Shown: piece after piece, positions 45,033 through 53,257 of the stretch
How the letters are laid out: each line of letters opens with the position of its first letter
How positions within the stretch are numbered: the stretch's first letter is position 1
NCBI GenBank assembly: GCA_020350885.1
Contig: CP070727.1
Coordinates: forward strand, 2,676,114 to 2,740,113
Origin: a bacterium
GTDB lineage: Bacteria; Krumholzibacteriota; Krumholzibacteriia; Krumholzibacteriales; Krumholzibacteriaceae
Direction of reading: 5' to 3'
DNA length: 64,000 bases
Translations under genes and position numbers: made by a program
Notes under the pieces: generated by a model
Database searches by the model: none
The model's input: the letters and a program-made list of their open reading frames with translations, nothing else
Told to the model about the DNA's origin: nothing

Positions 45033-46208
45033 TCAGCGAACGGCCGTGAAGGCGTGTAGAACCCCTTCCACGGTACCGATGTAGTACCTTGCCCCCACAC
45101 GGGCGATGGCTGTAACCACACCGGGAACCGAAAGCGACCACGACTCCCCACCGGCAATGATCCCGAATGCGGCTACGTCGCCGCGACTGCTGCCGACCAC
45201 GACATGCCCATCCCACACTGAGGGGCGGTCCGTGGTCCAGAACGAACCATCCTCGGGACGGCGTATCCATTTGATTTCTTTCAGGTCTGAATCGACAGCC
45301 GACAGGCCGGTCCCCCGGCGACGGTACCCCGTCAAGACGAGTAGCCTCCCACCGACAATGTCAATGGTTCCGAATGGAACGTCCTCGAGAAGGATCGATC
45401 CCAACATCTCGCCCGTCCGTTTCGACAGGCAGTAGATATACCCATTGAAGGCCCCGACATATACACGATCGTCATAGATAGAAGGAGATGTGCTCAAGGC
45501 ATCCGGCAATTTCCTCTTCCAGACCGTTTCGCCGCTCCTGGCATCGAGGGCATACACATGCTTGTCAAGCCCCCTGAAGAAGAGGCTGTCGCCCGATAGA
45601 CACGGTGAACTGTCGTTTGTGCCCTCGTACCGTACGGCGGTATGAAACCGCCAGACAATCTCTCCGGTCCCTTTATCCAGACATAGCACCGTATCCTCCT
45701 TCGTCAGGGCATAGAGATAACTCTCGAGCCCGACGATATCGCCGGCCACCCCCTTTCCGGCAAAATGTTTCCACCGTACCAGCCCCGTTCTCGTCTCGAA
45801 GGCATAGACATGTCCGGTAGGAACATCGCTGCCTATGAATGCGAGGGTATCAGCAAGGAGCATACGGCCGTGGAAACTCTTCTGGGGTCCGTCGCGACTG
45901 ATATCGTATCTCCACATCACTGTACCCGTTGCCGGATCGATCGCATAGAACATCGAATTACACGAAGCGACAAAGAGGACATCCCCCGAGACCTCGGGGA
46001 TGGATGCGATTCATCCACCCGCCTTGAATGTCCACAGGGAATCGAAGGGTAGCGTCTCTGTCGAATCCTGGACCCCGACACTACCCACAACTGACGGCGG
46101 GTGCAGAGCGGCCGGCAGACCGCTCCGGGCACGGCACTGCAGTGCCAATGAGACCTGCAGCACGGCAAAGATAGATATCATCGTGAATACCGCATGCATG
46201 ATAGCCAT
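45033..46208 (-). CDS. PQQ-type beta-propeller protein, interrupted by one in-frame TGA
   Basis: Secreted seven-to-eight-blade propeller of 391 codons counting codon 66. The N-terminus is a signal peptide (MHAVFTMISIFAVLQVSLALQ) then a linker; the first blade begins SLWTFKAGG and is stopped by TGA at 46013-46011. The same frame continues IASIPEVSGDVLFVAS then CNSMFYAIDPATGTVMW, and the remaining 306 residues read perfectly to a stop at 45033. Blades show the PQQ form LYALTKEDTVLCLDKGTGEIVW, VYALDARSGETVW and IYCLSKRTGE. So one gene, either read through, carrying a recent nonsense mutation, or a base-call error. Start uncertain: ATG 46208; the frame opens at 46280. Function unknown, probably a periplasmic or surface scaffold. 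Most other propellers here lack such an interruption. Confidence 0.75.
45980..46013 (-). other. In-frame TGA with a SECIS-like hairpin downstream
   Basis: TGA (46013-46011), then 17 nt, then GGTC loop (45993-45990) on a perfect 6-bp stem CCCCGA/TCGGGG (45999-45994 with 45989-45984), extended below by CAT/ATG after one bulged G. The spacing and a G in the first loop positions match the described bacterial SECIS consensus; the E. coli fdhF element also has a GGUC loop, with 18 nt before it. Chance similarity remains possible. Confidence 0.3.
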
Positions 46209-46306
46209 CCGAAACGAGGTTACAGCATTATCACCGCGTATGGGAAATATCATAACACAAGATGGAAACGATATCCGCACATTCCCGTCAATCGATGGTA
46301 AGAGTT

Positions 46307-47242
46307 CTATTTCATTTTTGACCGGGCGATACGGAACCCACCCCAGCTGAATGTCAGGGAAGGCTTCCCTCGGCCGCGACTCGCCACAGCCTCGTGCCGT
46401 ATGGCGCAGGCGAATCCAGCATCACGGCAGGCCCGCATCTCGCCGGAGGGCGGTCCGTGCGGATTGTCGCGTGGGCTTCTCTCGTAGTACTTCTCGTCGT
46501 ACCAATCCCAAACCCATTCGTATACATTTCCGCTGATGTCGTGGACGCCGAGCCAATTGGGAGCAAACGTGCAGGCGGGGGCCGTGTTCGCATATCCGTC
46601 ATCGTATCCTTCCCAGATATTTGTGATCTGCCACTCCCTCCTCGCCGCCTCGTCCCTCGTATTTCCCGCAGGCCGCCCATCGATGTAAGGTTCACCATCA
46701 CCCCATGCGAACTTGATGTTCCGGCCGCGGCTCCGTGCGGCGTATTCCCATTCAGCCTCCGTCGGCAGGCGATACCCGTCCGCAGCGAAATCACAATAAA
46801 TAGAGTCCCCGCTTCCACTGTAGCACTTCTCGAGCCCTTCCCTCTCGCTCCGCCAGTTACAGTAGGCGATTGCATCGTACCAGCTCACGCACACGACCGG
46901 ATGGCTGTCGTGCTGTTCGTAGTATGGATTCCTCCAGCTGGCATCCAAACGTATTTCGACCTCTTTACCGATAAAGACACTCGCCCCTTCGTCCTGCTCG
47001 GCGGTTGTCACATACCTGCTCGCCTCGACGAAATCCCTGAACTGTCCTATGGTGACCTCGTGCATACCTATGTAGTAGGAATCCAGTTTCACCTCGTGAA
47101 CGGGAAATTCATCCTCGTCACCTTCCCCGAATTCGTTTCCCATCTCGAAGGTCCCACCCTCCACGAATACCAAATCCCCCGGCACCCGCGAGCATCCTAA
47201 CCACAGTAGTAACCCGACCACACAGATGAACAATGTCTTCAC
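46307..47242 (-). CDS. SUMF1/formylglycine-generating-enzyme-like lipoprotein
   Basis: 311 aa. N-terminal signal MKTLFICVVGLLLWLGC with a lipobox Cys, then one SUMF1 (FGE-sulfatase) domain: FVEGGTFEMGNEFGEGDEDEFPVHEVKLDSYYIGMHEVT, HPVVCVSWYDAIAYCNWRSER, YRLPTEAEWEYAAR, GVHDISGNVYEWVWDWYDEKYY. The usual 'RVxRGGSW' strand is degenerate here (RACRDAGFACAIRHEAVAS), though GGFRIA at the end is kept. Catalytic Cys residues of true FGE are not apparent, so it is likely a binding or scaffold SUMF1 protein. GTG start with GGGGGGG upstream. Sits between the TGA-containing propeller and the nucleotide exchanger. Confidence 0.85.
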   Translation of the reverse strand: MKTLFICVVGLLLWLGCSRVPGDLVFVEGGTFEMGNEFGEGDEDEFPVHEVKLDSYYIGMHEVTIGQFRDFVEASRYVTTAEQDEGASVFIGKEVEIRLDASWRNPYYEQHDSHPVVCVSWYDAIAYCNWRSEREGLEKCYSGSGDSIYCDFAADGYRLPTEAEWEYAARSRGRNIKFAWGDGEPYIDGRPAGNTRDEAARREWQITNIWEGYDDGYANTAPACTFAPNWLGVHDISGNVYEWVWDWYDEKYYERSPRDNPHGPPSGEMRACRDAGFACAIRHEAVASRGRGKPSLTFSWGGFRIARSKMK

Positions 47243-47288
47243 CGCCCCCCCTTTGAAAGAATCCCATCAGAATTCATCAAGCTTTTCA

Positions 47289-48692
47289 TTATACGGCACC
47301 ACTCTCCTCCTCACGTCCAGCGATCCCGCCCGTCAGTCTCCTGTGCTCCCTCATGATGAGAAAACAGATAGCGATCATGGCGAGTGTGAGACCTATGTTG
47401 AGCATGGCGAATCCCTCCAGCCTGAGCGCATAACTCGTCCCTATGAACACAATCAATGCCGAGAGAACATCGCCTGCCCGGTGGAAGAAGGTATCGGTCG
47501 CCGCCTTGGCCTTGTACTTTTCCTCCCTCGTGGTGATGAGGTAAAGCGAATGCCGGGTCGTATTCATGAGCGAGTAATCGGTGCTGTTCTCGGCGACCTT
47601 GACCCAGTGAACCAACATGAGGGATGCGCCGAGCGCGATCAGGAAGTAGCCGCCGAGTGCGATGAACGGCAGAAAGAGAAGGGCGATACGTACCCCGAGC
47701 CACTTGAAGATGCGCGATACGAGGAAGAGCTGGATGATCATGGCCGCCAGGTTCATGTACTTGTAGAAGCTCGCATAAAATCTTGTGATGAAATCAGGGA
47801 CGTCCAGTCCACCGGCTGTTCCCGCCGCCACTGCTTCATTGGCCGTCCTGGAAACGAACTTCCCCAGGATATATTCCCCGTTCGTATTGACAAAATTGAG
47901 AAGCAGCACAACGAGGGCGATATAGAGGAGGTAGCGTTTCTTGAAGAGGAGCTGGAATCCTCCTCCCTTCTCGAGAGGTTTTTCCTCCTCGGTCGATTCT
48001 CCCTCAGACGATTCGGCTGTACGGGCGCTCACCCGGCGTATCTCACGCATATGGATGATTCGTGTCAGCACGATACAGATCCCGAGCACCACGCCCGCCA
48101 CGAGCAACATCTGATACTTACCGATGGGTATGACGAGCCACTCGGAAATCTGACTGCCCGCATATGCACCGAAGGTGGCGCCGAAGGCTACGAGTGGGAA
48201 GAGACGCTTGCCTGCTTCTGGCGTGAAGATGTCGTTGGCGAAGCCCCAGAACTGGGCAACCACCAAGACATTGAAGATGCCAACCCATATGAAGAAGATC
48301 ACACCTACGGTTCCGAGGCCGACGCCGATAACGGAGAGAAGGTAGAAGATTGCCAGGTTCGAGATAAAAAAGAGTGTAACCCACGTGATGAGTCTCTGCC
48401 TTGGAAACCGCGAAGCGATCGAGCTGAATATCTTGACGACAAATACGAGCAGAACAGCGATGGCGGCGGAAAGATAACTTTTCCATTCAGCTCCCTTGCC
48501 CGCCAGTATGAGTGCTTCCCGTACGGGTTTTATGATGTAATACGCCGTCAGAAGCAGGAATACGTTGAGCATCAGAAGGAGGGCTGTTCCGGCTTCGCCC
48601 GGCCGGACGACCGTGAAGATCCGCAGCAGGCGGTAGATGACTCCGGTGTTACCTTTGCCATCCATGGGAATTCGCTCAGTGTCTTCTCGCAT
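47289..48692 (-). CDS. Npt1/Npt2-family NTP/NDP (ATP:ADP) exchange transporter
   Basis: 467 aa, about 12 membrane helices. Contains the TlcC-like N-terminal ALLLMLNVFLLLTAYYIIKPVREALIL (KPVREA), and the family's later TDTFFHRAGD and LMNTTRHSLYLITTREEKYKAKA segments. Characterised relatives swap ATP for ADP in plastids and intracellular bacteria; a subset occurs in free-living bacteria and may function differently. ATG 48692 has GAGG 6 nt upstream. An energy-parasite role should not be assumed without more evidence. Confidence 0.83.
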   Translation of the reverse strand: MREDTERIPMDGKGNTGVIYRLLRIFTVVRPGEAGTALLLMLNVFLLLTAYYIIKPVREALILAGKGAEWKSYLSAAIAVLLVFVVKIFSSIASRFPRQRLITWVTLFFISNLAIFYLLSVIGVGLGTVGVIFFIWVGIFNVLVVAQFWGFANDIFTPEAGKRLFPLVAFGATFGAYAGSQISEWLVIPIGKYQMLLVAGVVLGICIVLTRIIHMREIRRVSARTAESSEGESTEEEKPLEKGGGFQLLFKKRYLLYIALVVLLLNFVNTNGEYILGKFVSRTANEAVAAGTAGGLDVPDFITRFYASFYKYMNLAAMIIQLFLVSRIFKWLGVRIALLFLPFIALGGYFLIALGASLMLVHWVKVAENSTDYSLMNTTRHSLYLITTREEKYKAKAATDTFFHRAGDVLSALIVFIGTSYALRLEGFAMLNIGLTLAMIAICFLIMREHRRLTGGIAGREEESGAV

Positions 48693-48728
48693 GACGAACC
48701 TCTTTTCATGTTACGGTGCCATACGTTT

Positions 48729-50108
48729 TCATATCCCATAGTTATATTTCTCGAAAAGCTGTTCGAAGTAAGCTTTGTTCTCGAATATCGTCCGATACAC
48801 CCAGGTATACACATCACGGCGCAGCAAGGCTTCTTTAGCCGTATCTTCGCCGAAGAGCTCCTCCATTGCCTTGTACTCGTGGTAGCAGACATTGAGGTGC
48901 AGGTATGTGCTAAACCGGTTATGTCCTCCTCCCTCCGACAACCCAACCGGTACATCGGAAAATTTCTTCATCAGCTCCTGCATGATGTTCCTGCCCCCGA
49001 TTCTTGATTTCACGAACCAGTGAATCTGCTCGTGCAGGAAGGTGGCGGTGAGCAAGAGAGGATCGTCTCGGTGCTGCGTGGCGACCGTGAGCACCGGATG
49101 GCTGCGGGAACGTATGCCCTCCTTCACGATCACCTTGTTCGTGAAGATCCACTTCGAAAGATCAAAAGCTTCGAGCAACGAATCGAGCTGCGCCGTGGTC
49201 TCCTTCTCGGCGGCCGTACCGTTCTCCGTCCTGACGATAAGCTTCGATGTGCCGATCAGCTTTCTCCTGAAGAAGCTATACACATAATGCAGATTCTGCC
49301 GGCCGATATTGTGTCCGACATCCGGTACGATTGTGATCTCATACTCCTTGCCGAGATCGCGAAGCCTCCGCTCGAGGGCATACGCCTGACCGACCGGTGC
49401 GTTCTCGTCGTCCTCACCGTGGAGGATGAGCACCGGACAGCTCAATTCATCCATCATTGCGATCGATGTCCTCGCATCGATTGCTTCCGGAGTCATCCCC
49501 GTTTCGGTCTCCATGTTGCGTCTGATTCCCTCGATCCTCGTTTCATCGTAGGCCCTGCGGAAATCATAGATCCCGGCACAGAATGCAGCGGCCTTGATGT
49601 TTCCCAGCTTCACCGCCAGCAACGAGGCTGCCAGGGCACCCCGCGAGTAACCATAGACGCCGATATTCGTGGTGTCCACGAATGGTTCACGCATCAGCAG
49701 CTCATAGCCGTGCGAGAGCGCAGCGATCGTACGGGGTCCAACCCAGTCTGGTGTTCCTTCCGAACGGCCGAATCCAGGCTGGCTCACGGCCAGGCATACA
49801 AAACCATCCTTGGCCATTTCGATTCCGACCGGTATGTAGTCCCGTGCAGTCTTCCCGTATCCGGGGATAAGCATAACAGCGGGAAAGCGAAACACCCGGT
49901 GCATCGGTGTAATCATGATCGATTCGACGAGTGCGCCGTCATGGTGATAATTATATGAGCTGATCGTTACTTGACTGCGTTGAAGGGTGATTGTCGTATC
50001 CCGTTCGAAGACCTTCTGAATCTCCGGGAGGGATAGGTACTGTGCAGAGACATTCGAAGACGTGGGAAAAATGAGAATGGGTAACAAGCATAGCAGTGCT
50101 CTCCCCAT
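48729..50108 (-). CDS. Secreted alpha/beta hydrolase fused to an HExxH metallopeptidase-like domain
   Basis: 459 aa. Signal peptide LLCLLPILIFPTSSNVSAQ. Residues about 40-285 are an alpha/beta hydrolase with nucleophile GYSRG (Ser155), acid HGEDDENAP (Asp233/234) and DVGHNI (His266). Residues about 290-459 form a second domain with HEQIH (359-363) in FLHEQIHWFVKSRI and a later EEL...E stretch, i.e. a zincin-like site. The fusion is unusual; the C-terminal part could be catalytic or a degenerate peptidase. ATG 50108 follows GGGGAG by 6 nt. No neighbour suggests a substrate. Confidence 0.78.
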   Translation of the reverse strand: MGRALLCLLPILIFPTSSNVSAQYLSLPEIQKVFERDTTITLQRSQVTISSYNYHHDGALVESIMITPMHRVFRFPAVMLIPGYGKTARDYIPVGIEMAKDGFVCLAVSQPGFGRSEGTPDWVGPRTIAALSHGYELLMREPFVDTTNIGVYGYSRGALAASLLAVKLGNIKAAAFCAGIYDFRRAYDETRIEGIRRNMETETGMTPEAIDARTSIAMMDELSCPVLILHGEDDENAPVGQAYALERRLRDLGKEYEITIVPDVGHNIGRQNLHYVYSFFRRKLIGTSKLIVRTENGTAAEKETTAQLDSLLEAFDLSKWIFTNKVIVKEGIRSRSHPVLTVATQHRDDPLLLTATFLHEQIHWFVKSRIGGRNIMQELMKKFSDVPVGLSEGGGHNRFSTYLHLNVCYHEYKAMEELFGEDTAKEALLRRDVYTWVYRTIFENKAYFEQLFEKYNYGI

Positions 50109-50133
50109 ACCGAACTCCCCGTCTATTCAACTG

Positions 50134-50177
50134 TAAAAGCCGGCGGCAGTGGGCATGCTGCTCGCAATACCGCCGGC
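50134..50177 (-). terminator. Terminator of the ALDH gene
   Basis: Minus-strand 8-bp stem GCCGGCGG/CCGCCGGC (50177-50170 with 50146-50139) around a loop that can form an inner GCAG/CTGC pair, followed by TTTTAC (50138-50133). It lies between the ALDH stop and the start of the hydrolase fusion gene. Confidence 0.6.
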
Positions 50178-50202
50178 CTTCATCGAATCGAAAAACGACC
50201 TG

Positions 50203-51729
50203 CTAGATATCGAACTTAATGCCCTGGGCCAGCGGAAGCTCCGTGCTCCAGTTTATCGTATTGGTCTGACGCCGCATGTATCCCTTCCATGCATCCGAAC
50301 CGGATTCGCGTCCGCCTCCCGTCTCCTTCTCGCCCCCGAAGGCACCACCGATCTCGGCGCCGGAAGTTCCAATATTGACATTGGCGATTCCACAGTCAGA
50401 GCCTGCATGGGACAGGAACTGCTCGGCTTCACGCATGTTCGTTGTGAAGATGGCACTCGAGAGTCCCTGCGGCACATCGTTGTGTATCTCGATAGCCTCC
50501 TCTATCGTCTCGTACTCGAGGATGTAGAGCACCGGCGCGAATGTCTCTTCCCTGATGATGTCCGTCTGCTCCGGCATTCTGATGATCGTCGGCTCGACAA
50601 AGAGCTCACCCTTTTCCGGAAGCTTGTTGCCGCCATAGACAACAGTGCCGCCGTCCTTCTTAGCCCGCTCTATTGCAGCGAACATCAGATCCACCGTCGG
50701 TTTGTTCACAACCGGCCCCATGAGCGTGCCTTCATCGAGCGGATCGCCGATTCGCACCTGCCCGTATGCGCCGACCAGGCTCTGAACGAGCTTGTCTGCG
50801 ATCGAGGTGTGCACGATGATACGCCGCGTGGAGGTGCATCGCTGGCCCGACGTGCCGACGGCACCGAACACGATCGCCGGCACGGCCATCCCGAGATCGG
50901 CGTCCGGTGTGACGATGATTGCATTGTTACCGCCGAGCTCGAGAATCGTGCCGCCGAATCTCTTGGCTACAACCTCTGCGATACGGCGCCCCATAACGGT
51001 CGAGCCGGTGAAAGACACGAGCGGGAGACGTGCATCGTTTATCAGCATCTCCCCTACGGTACTCCCTGAGCCCACAACGAAGGTGAAGATCCCCGCCAGC
51101 CCGTGATCGGCCATGACCCTGTTTGCGATGTGCTGCACCGCCACCGCCGTGAGCGGCGTCGTGGATGAGGGTTTCCACACAACGGTATCACCGCAAACGG
51201 CCGCGATGGCGGCATTCCATGACCATACTGCAACGGGGAAATTGAAGGCGGAAACGACGCCGATGGCGCCCAGCGGATGCCACTGCTCGTACATGCGGTG
51301 GCCCGGCCGCTCCGAGTGCATCGTTAGACCATAGAGCTGCCGGGACAGTCCGACGGCGAAGTCGCATATATCGATCATCTCCTGCACCTCGCCATGTCCC
51401 TCGGCGCGGATCTTGCCCATCTCGAGAGTAACCAGATCTCCGAGCGGCTCCTTGAGTTCACGGAGTGCGTTACCGAGATCCCGCATGACCTCACCGCGTT
51501 TCGGTGCAGGCAGCGTTCGCCATGTCTTGAAGGCATCGACCGCACGGGTGGTGACCGCCTCATACGCTCCTTTGTCCGCCTGAACAACCCGGGCGATAGG
51601 TTCACCGTTGGTAGGATTGTACGATGTTACCGCCTTGCCCTTCTCTACCATGATCCAGCCATCCGGCCCCCAGCATGCGCCGGGATTGAGCTCTTCGATT
51701 TGAAGCTCTTCGAGAATCGACTTCGACAT
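50203..51729 (-). CDS. Aldehyde dehydrogenase, ALDH7-like (aminoadipate/piperideine-6-carboxylate type)
   Basis: 508 aa. NAD(P)-dependent ALDH with SAFNFPVAVWSWNAAIA, VVWKPSSTTPLTA, catalytic Glu region LELGGNNAII and catalytic Cys GTSGQRCTSTRR. The antiquitin/ALDH7 subgroup fits the ANVNIGTSGAEIGGAFGGEKETGGGRESGSDAWKGYMRRQTNTINW tail pattern (NIGTSGAE, AFGGEKETGGGRESGS). Probably converts aminoadipate semialdehyde in lysine breakdown or synthesis; other enzymes of that pathway are not in the window. ATG 51729; transcribed from the promoter at 51791-51820. Confidence 0.87.
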   Translation of the reverse strand: MSKSILEELQIEELNPGACWGPDGWIMVEKGKAVTSYNPTNGEPIARVVQADKGAYEAVTTRAVDAFKTWRTLPAPKRGEVMRDLGNALRELKEPLGDLVTLEMGKIRAEGHGEVQEMIDICDFAVGLSRQLYGLTMHSERPGHRMYEQWHPLGAIGVVSAFNFPVAVWSWNAAIAAVCGDTVVWKPSSTTPLTAVAVQHIANRVMADHGLAGIFTFVVGSGSTVGEMLINDARLPLVSFTGSTVMGRRIAEVVAKRFGGTILELGGNNAIIVTPDADLGMAVPAIVFGAVGTSGQRCTSTRRIIVHTSIADKLVQSLVGAYGQVRIGDPLDEGTLMGPVVNKPTVDLMFAAIERAKKDGGTVVYGGNKLPEKGELFVEPTIIRMPEQTDIIREETFAPVLYILEYETIEEAIEIHNDVPQGLSSAIFTTNMREAEQFLSHAGSDCGIANVNIGTSGAEIGGAFGGEKETGGGRESGSDAWKGYMRRQTNTINWSTELPLAQGIKFDI

Positions 51730-51790
51730 GAATCACCTCCGCAGGGGATATAAGCGATTTAAACAAAGATCGTTGCCGATGCGTTCGGCT

Positions 51791-51820
51791 ACTATACTGC
51801 ACAAACTAACTCTTTTTCAA
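51791..51820 (-). promoter_or_regulatory. Promoter of the ALDH gene
   Basis: Minus-strand TTGAAA (51820-51815), 18-bp spacer, TATAGT (51796-51791), 61 bp before the ALDH start. In the 51730-52042 intergenic stretch I see nothing else except weak -10-like sites for the divergent gene at 52043. Confidence 0.6.
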
Positions 51821-52042
51821 AGAAAGTCAATGTGCAAATGAACACCCCGCAATGCCGGTCAGGTCGTCATTTGTTCCGCCGTACTATCGGTATCCATTCA
51901 TTCCGTTCACTCATGAAAAGTCATTGCCGAATATGTTGTCTTTTATGTCCTTTTTATGATACAGTCAACGGGTGAACAGGTGATTCAGCGGCGTAGTAAT
52001 CGTACATACAATGCCATGCATGGCGTGAAAGGGGGGGACGCT

Positions 52043-52624
52043 GTGAAGCGATGTTTGCTACTGGCGCTGGTGCTTGCAACTTGTGCGGGTGCAGCAGCCG
52101 CGCAGCTGCCTCCGGTCGGATACCTCGCCCTCTTCATCGACGAGGAGAGATCCGGGTGGTGCGTAAACGGAGGAGGGGCATCATTCTACCCCTTCGAGAT
52201 GTGGATCTACTGCCTTCCCAGCGAGCGGGGTATGCTTGGTGCGGAGTTTGCAGTCTGCTACCCGACAAATATCATCCAAAGCACAGTCACAACGCATCCG
52301 GAGGTATCGGTAGAAATCGGTACACTTCCGGACGGCATCAGTGTCGCTTTCTCCACCTGCCAGTTGGACTGGGTATGGCCGTATCATCAGACACTATACG
52401 TCACCGATCTCACGAAGACGGCCGTGCGGCTCAAGAAACATCCCGACCCGGACATCACGGACTACCAGTTCGTCACCTGCGAGCCGGGTTATCCGATCGA
52501 ACCGGTCAACCTCTACACCTGGCGTATCTTCGTGAACTATGAAGCAGGGGATTGGGAGTGCGGCCTTTTGATCGGTACAAAGGATTCCTCGTGGGGAGCG
52601 ATAAAGAGCATGTACAACGAGTGA
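52043..52624 (+). CDS. Secreted protein of unknown function
   Basis: 193 aa. Start chosen GTG 52043 because GGGGGGG lies 5 nt upstream and the peptide VKRCLLLALVLATCAGAAAAQ is a clean signal peptide; the frame opens 87 nt earlier. The mature part is all-beta-like, with six Cys (WCVNGG, IYCLPSE, VCYPTN, STCQLD, TCEPGYP, ECGLLIG), suggesting disulfides, and many aromatic residues. No family recognised. An isolated plus-strand gene divergent from ALDH. Confidence 0.6.
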   Translation: MKRCLLLALVLATCAGAAAAQLPPVGYLALFIDEERSGWCVNGGGASFYPFEMWIYCLPSERGMLGAEFAVCYPTNIIQSTVTTHPEVSVEIGTLPDGISVAFSTCQLDWVWPYHQTLYVTDLTKTAVRLKKHPDPDITDYQFVTCEPGYPIEPVNLYTWRIFVNYEAGDWECGLLIGTKDSSWGAIKSMYNE

Positions 52625-52678
52625 GCGATCCCACCGTTACGGGGTGATCGGCTCTCACGGACACCGGACGGCGCCCGA

Positions 52679-53044
52679 TCAGCCGATGTAGCTGAAGAGT
52701 GCACCCAGCAACCCCATCGACAACGCGATAACGGCGACAATGATACCGATAAGGGTCATTATTCCCTGGATGATGAAGTATATCTTGAGCTTGCCCAGCG
52801 ACTCCATATAGGTAAGCTTGTCGCCGGTGAGATAGGCACGCTCGACGGTCGATGCACATTTGTACAGCAGCACACCGATCCAGATCGGGAGCCATGCGAT
52901 GAGAATACCGATAATCGTGAACACGGTGATAATTCCCTGAACGATGGAGACGATACCGAGTAACTTGAGCCACCCCTTGCTCTGATAGATGGGGATACTC
53001 AATTCACGTACCAATGCGGCCTGATCGTTCCCCTGGTTTTCCAT
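52679..53044 (-). CDS. DUF5362-like small membrane protein
   Basis: 121 aa with two hydrophobic regions each of two helices (LLGIVSIVQGIITVFTIIGILIAWLPIWIGVLLY and YFIIQGIMTLIGIIVAVIALSMGLLGALFSYI), separated by a polar amphipathic stretch (KCASTVERAYLTGDKLTYMESLGKLK). Fits DUF5362. Function unknown. ATG 53044 follows AAAGGAG. It lies 51 bp downstream of the tRNA gene. Confidence 0.75.
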   Translation of the reverse strand: MENQGNDQAALVRELSIPIYQSKGWLKLLGIVSIVQGIITVFTIIGILIAWLPIWIGVLLYKCASTVERAYLTGDKLTYMESLGKLKIYFIIQGIMTLIGIIVAVIALSMGLLGALFSYIG

Positions 53045-53094
53045 CGAAGGCTCCTTTCGCCTCTTGTGGTCTCAGATCCTGGAAGAAAAGAAAA

Positions 53095-53166
53095 TGGGCC
53101 CACCAGGATTCGAACCTGGGACCGACCGGTTATGAGCCGGGAGCTCTACCGCTGAGCTATGGGCCC
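53095..53166 (-). tRNA. tRNA with CAU anticodon (Met or lysidine-modified Ile2)
   Basis: 72 nt on the minus strand: 7-bp acceptor stem GGGCCCA, D-arm AGCTCAGCGGTAGAGCT, anticodon loop CTCATAA, T-loop GGTTCGAATCC and discriminator A; CCA is not encoded. The GGGCCCA stem and CTCATAA loop resemble many tRNA-Ile2 genes as well as elongator Met, so the isotype cannot be fixed. A T-rich run follows. Confidence 0.9.
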
Positions 53167-53257
53167 GTCCAGAAAAAAGACGATTGATATGTGCCGTAAT
53201 CGAATACACCGCCGCCACTCTAGCATGGAGCGGATAGGGGTACAATCATTTTCACCA

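Noticed and set aside
45033..46280. Two separate genes (a short one ending at 46011 and a propeller beginning at 45953)
   Set aside because: Reading the same frame through the TGA gives an uninterrupted propeller blade (KAGG, then IASIPEVSGDVLFVAS), so it is one gene.
46307..47242. A frameshift explaining the odd RACRDAGF segment of the SUMF1 protein
   Set aside because: The two other frames there give no better SUMF1 match, and the same frame regains GGFRIA at the right distance.
47226..49007. 593-aa plus-strand open frame opposite the nucleotide exchanger
   Set aside because: Antisense of a conserved membrane protein, no recognisable domain.
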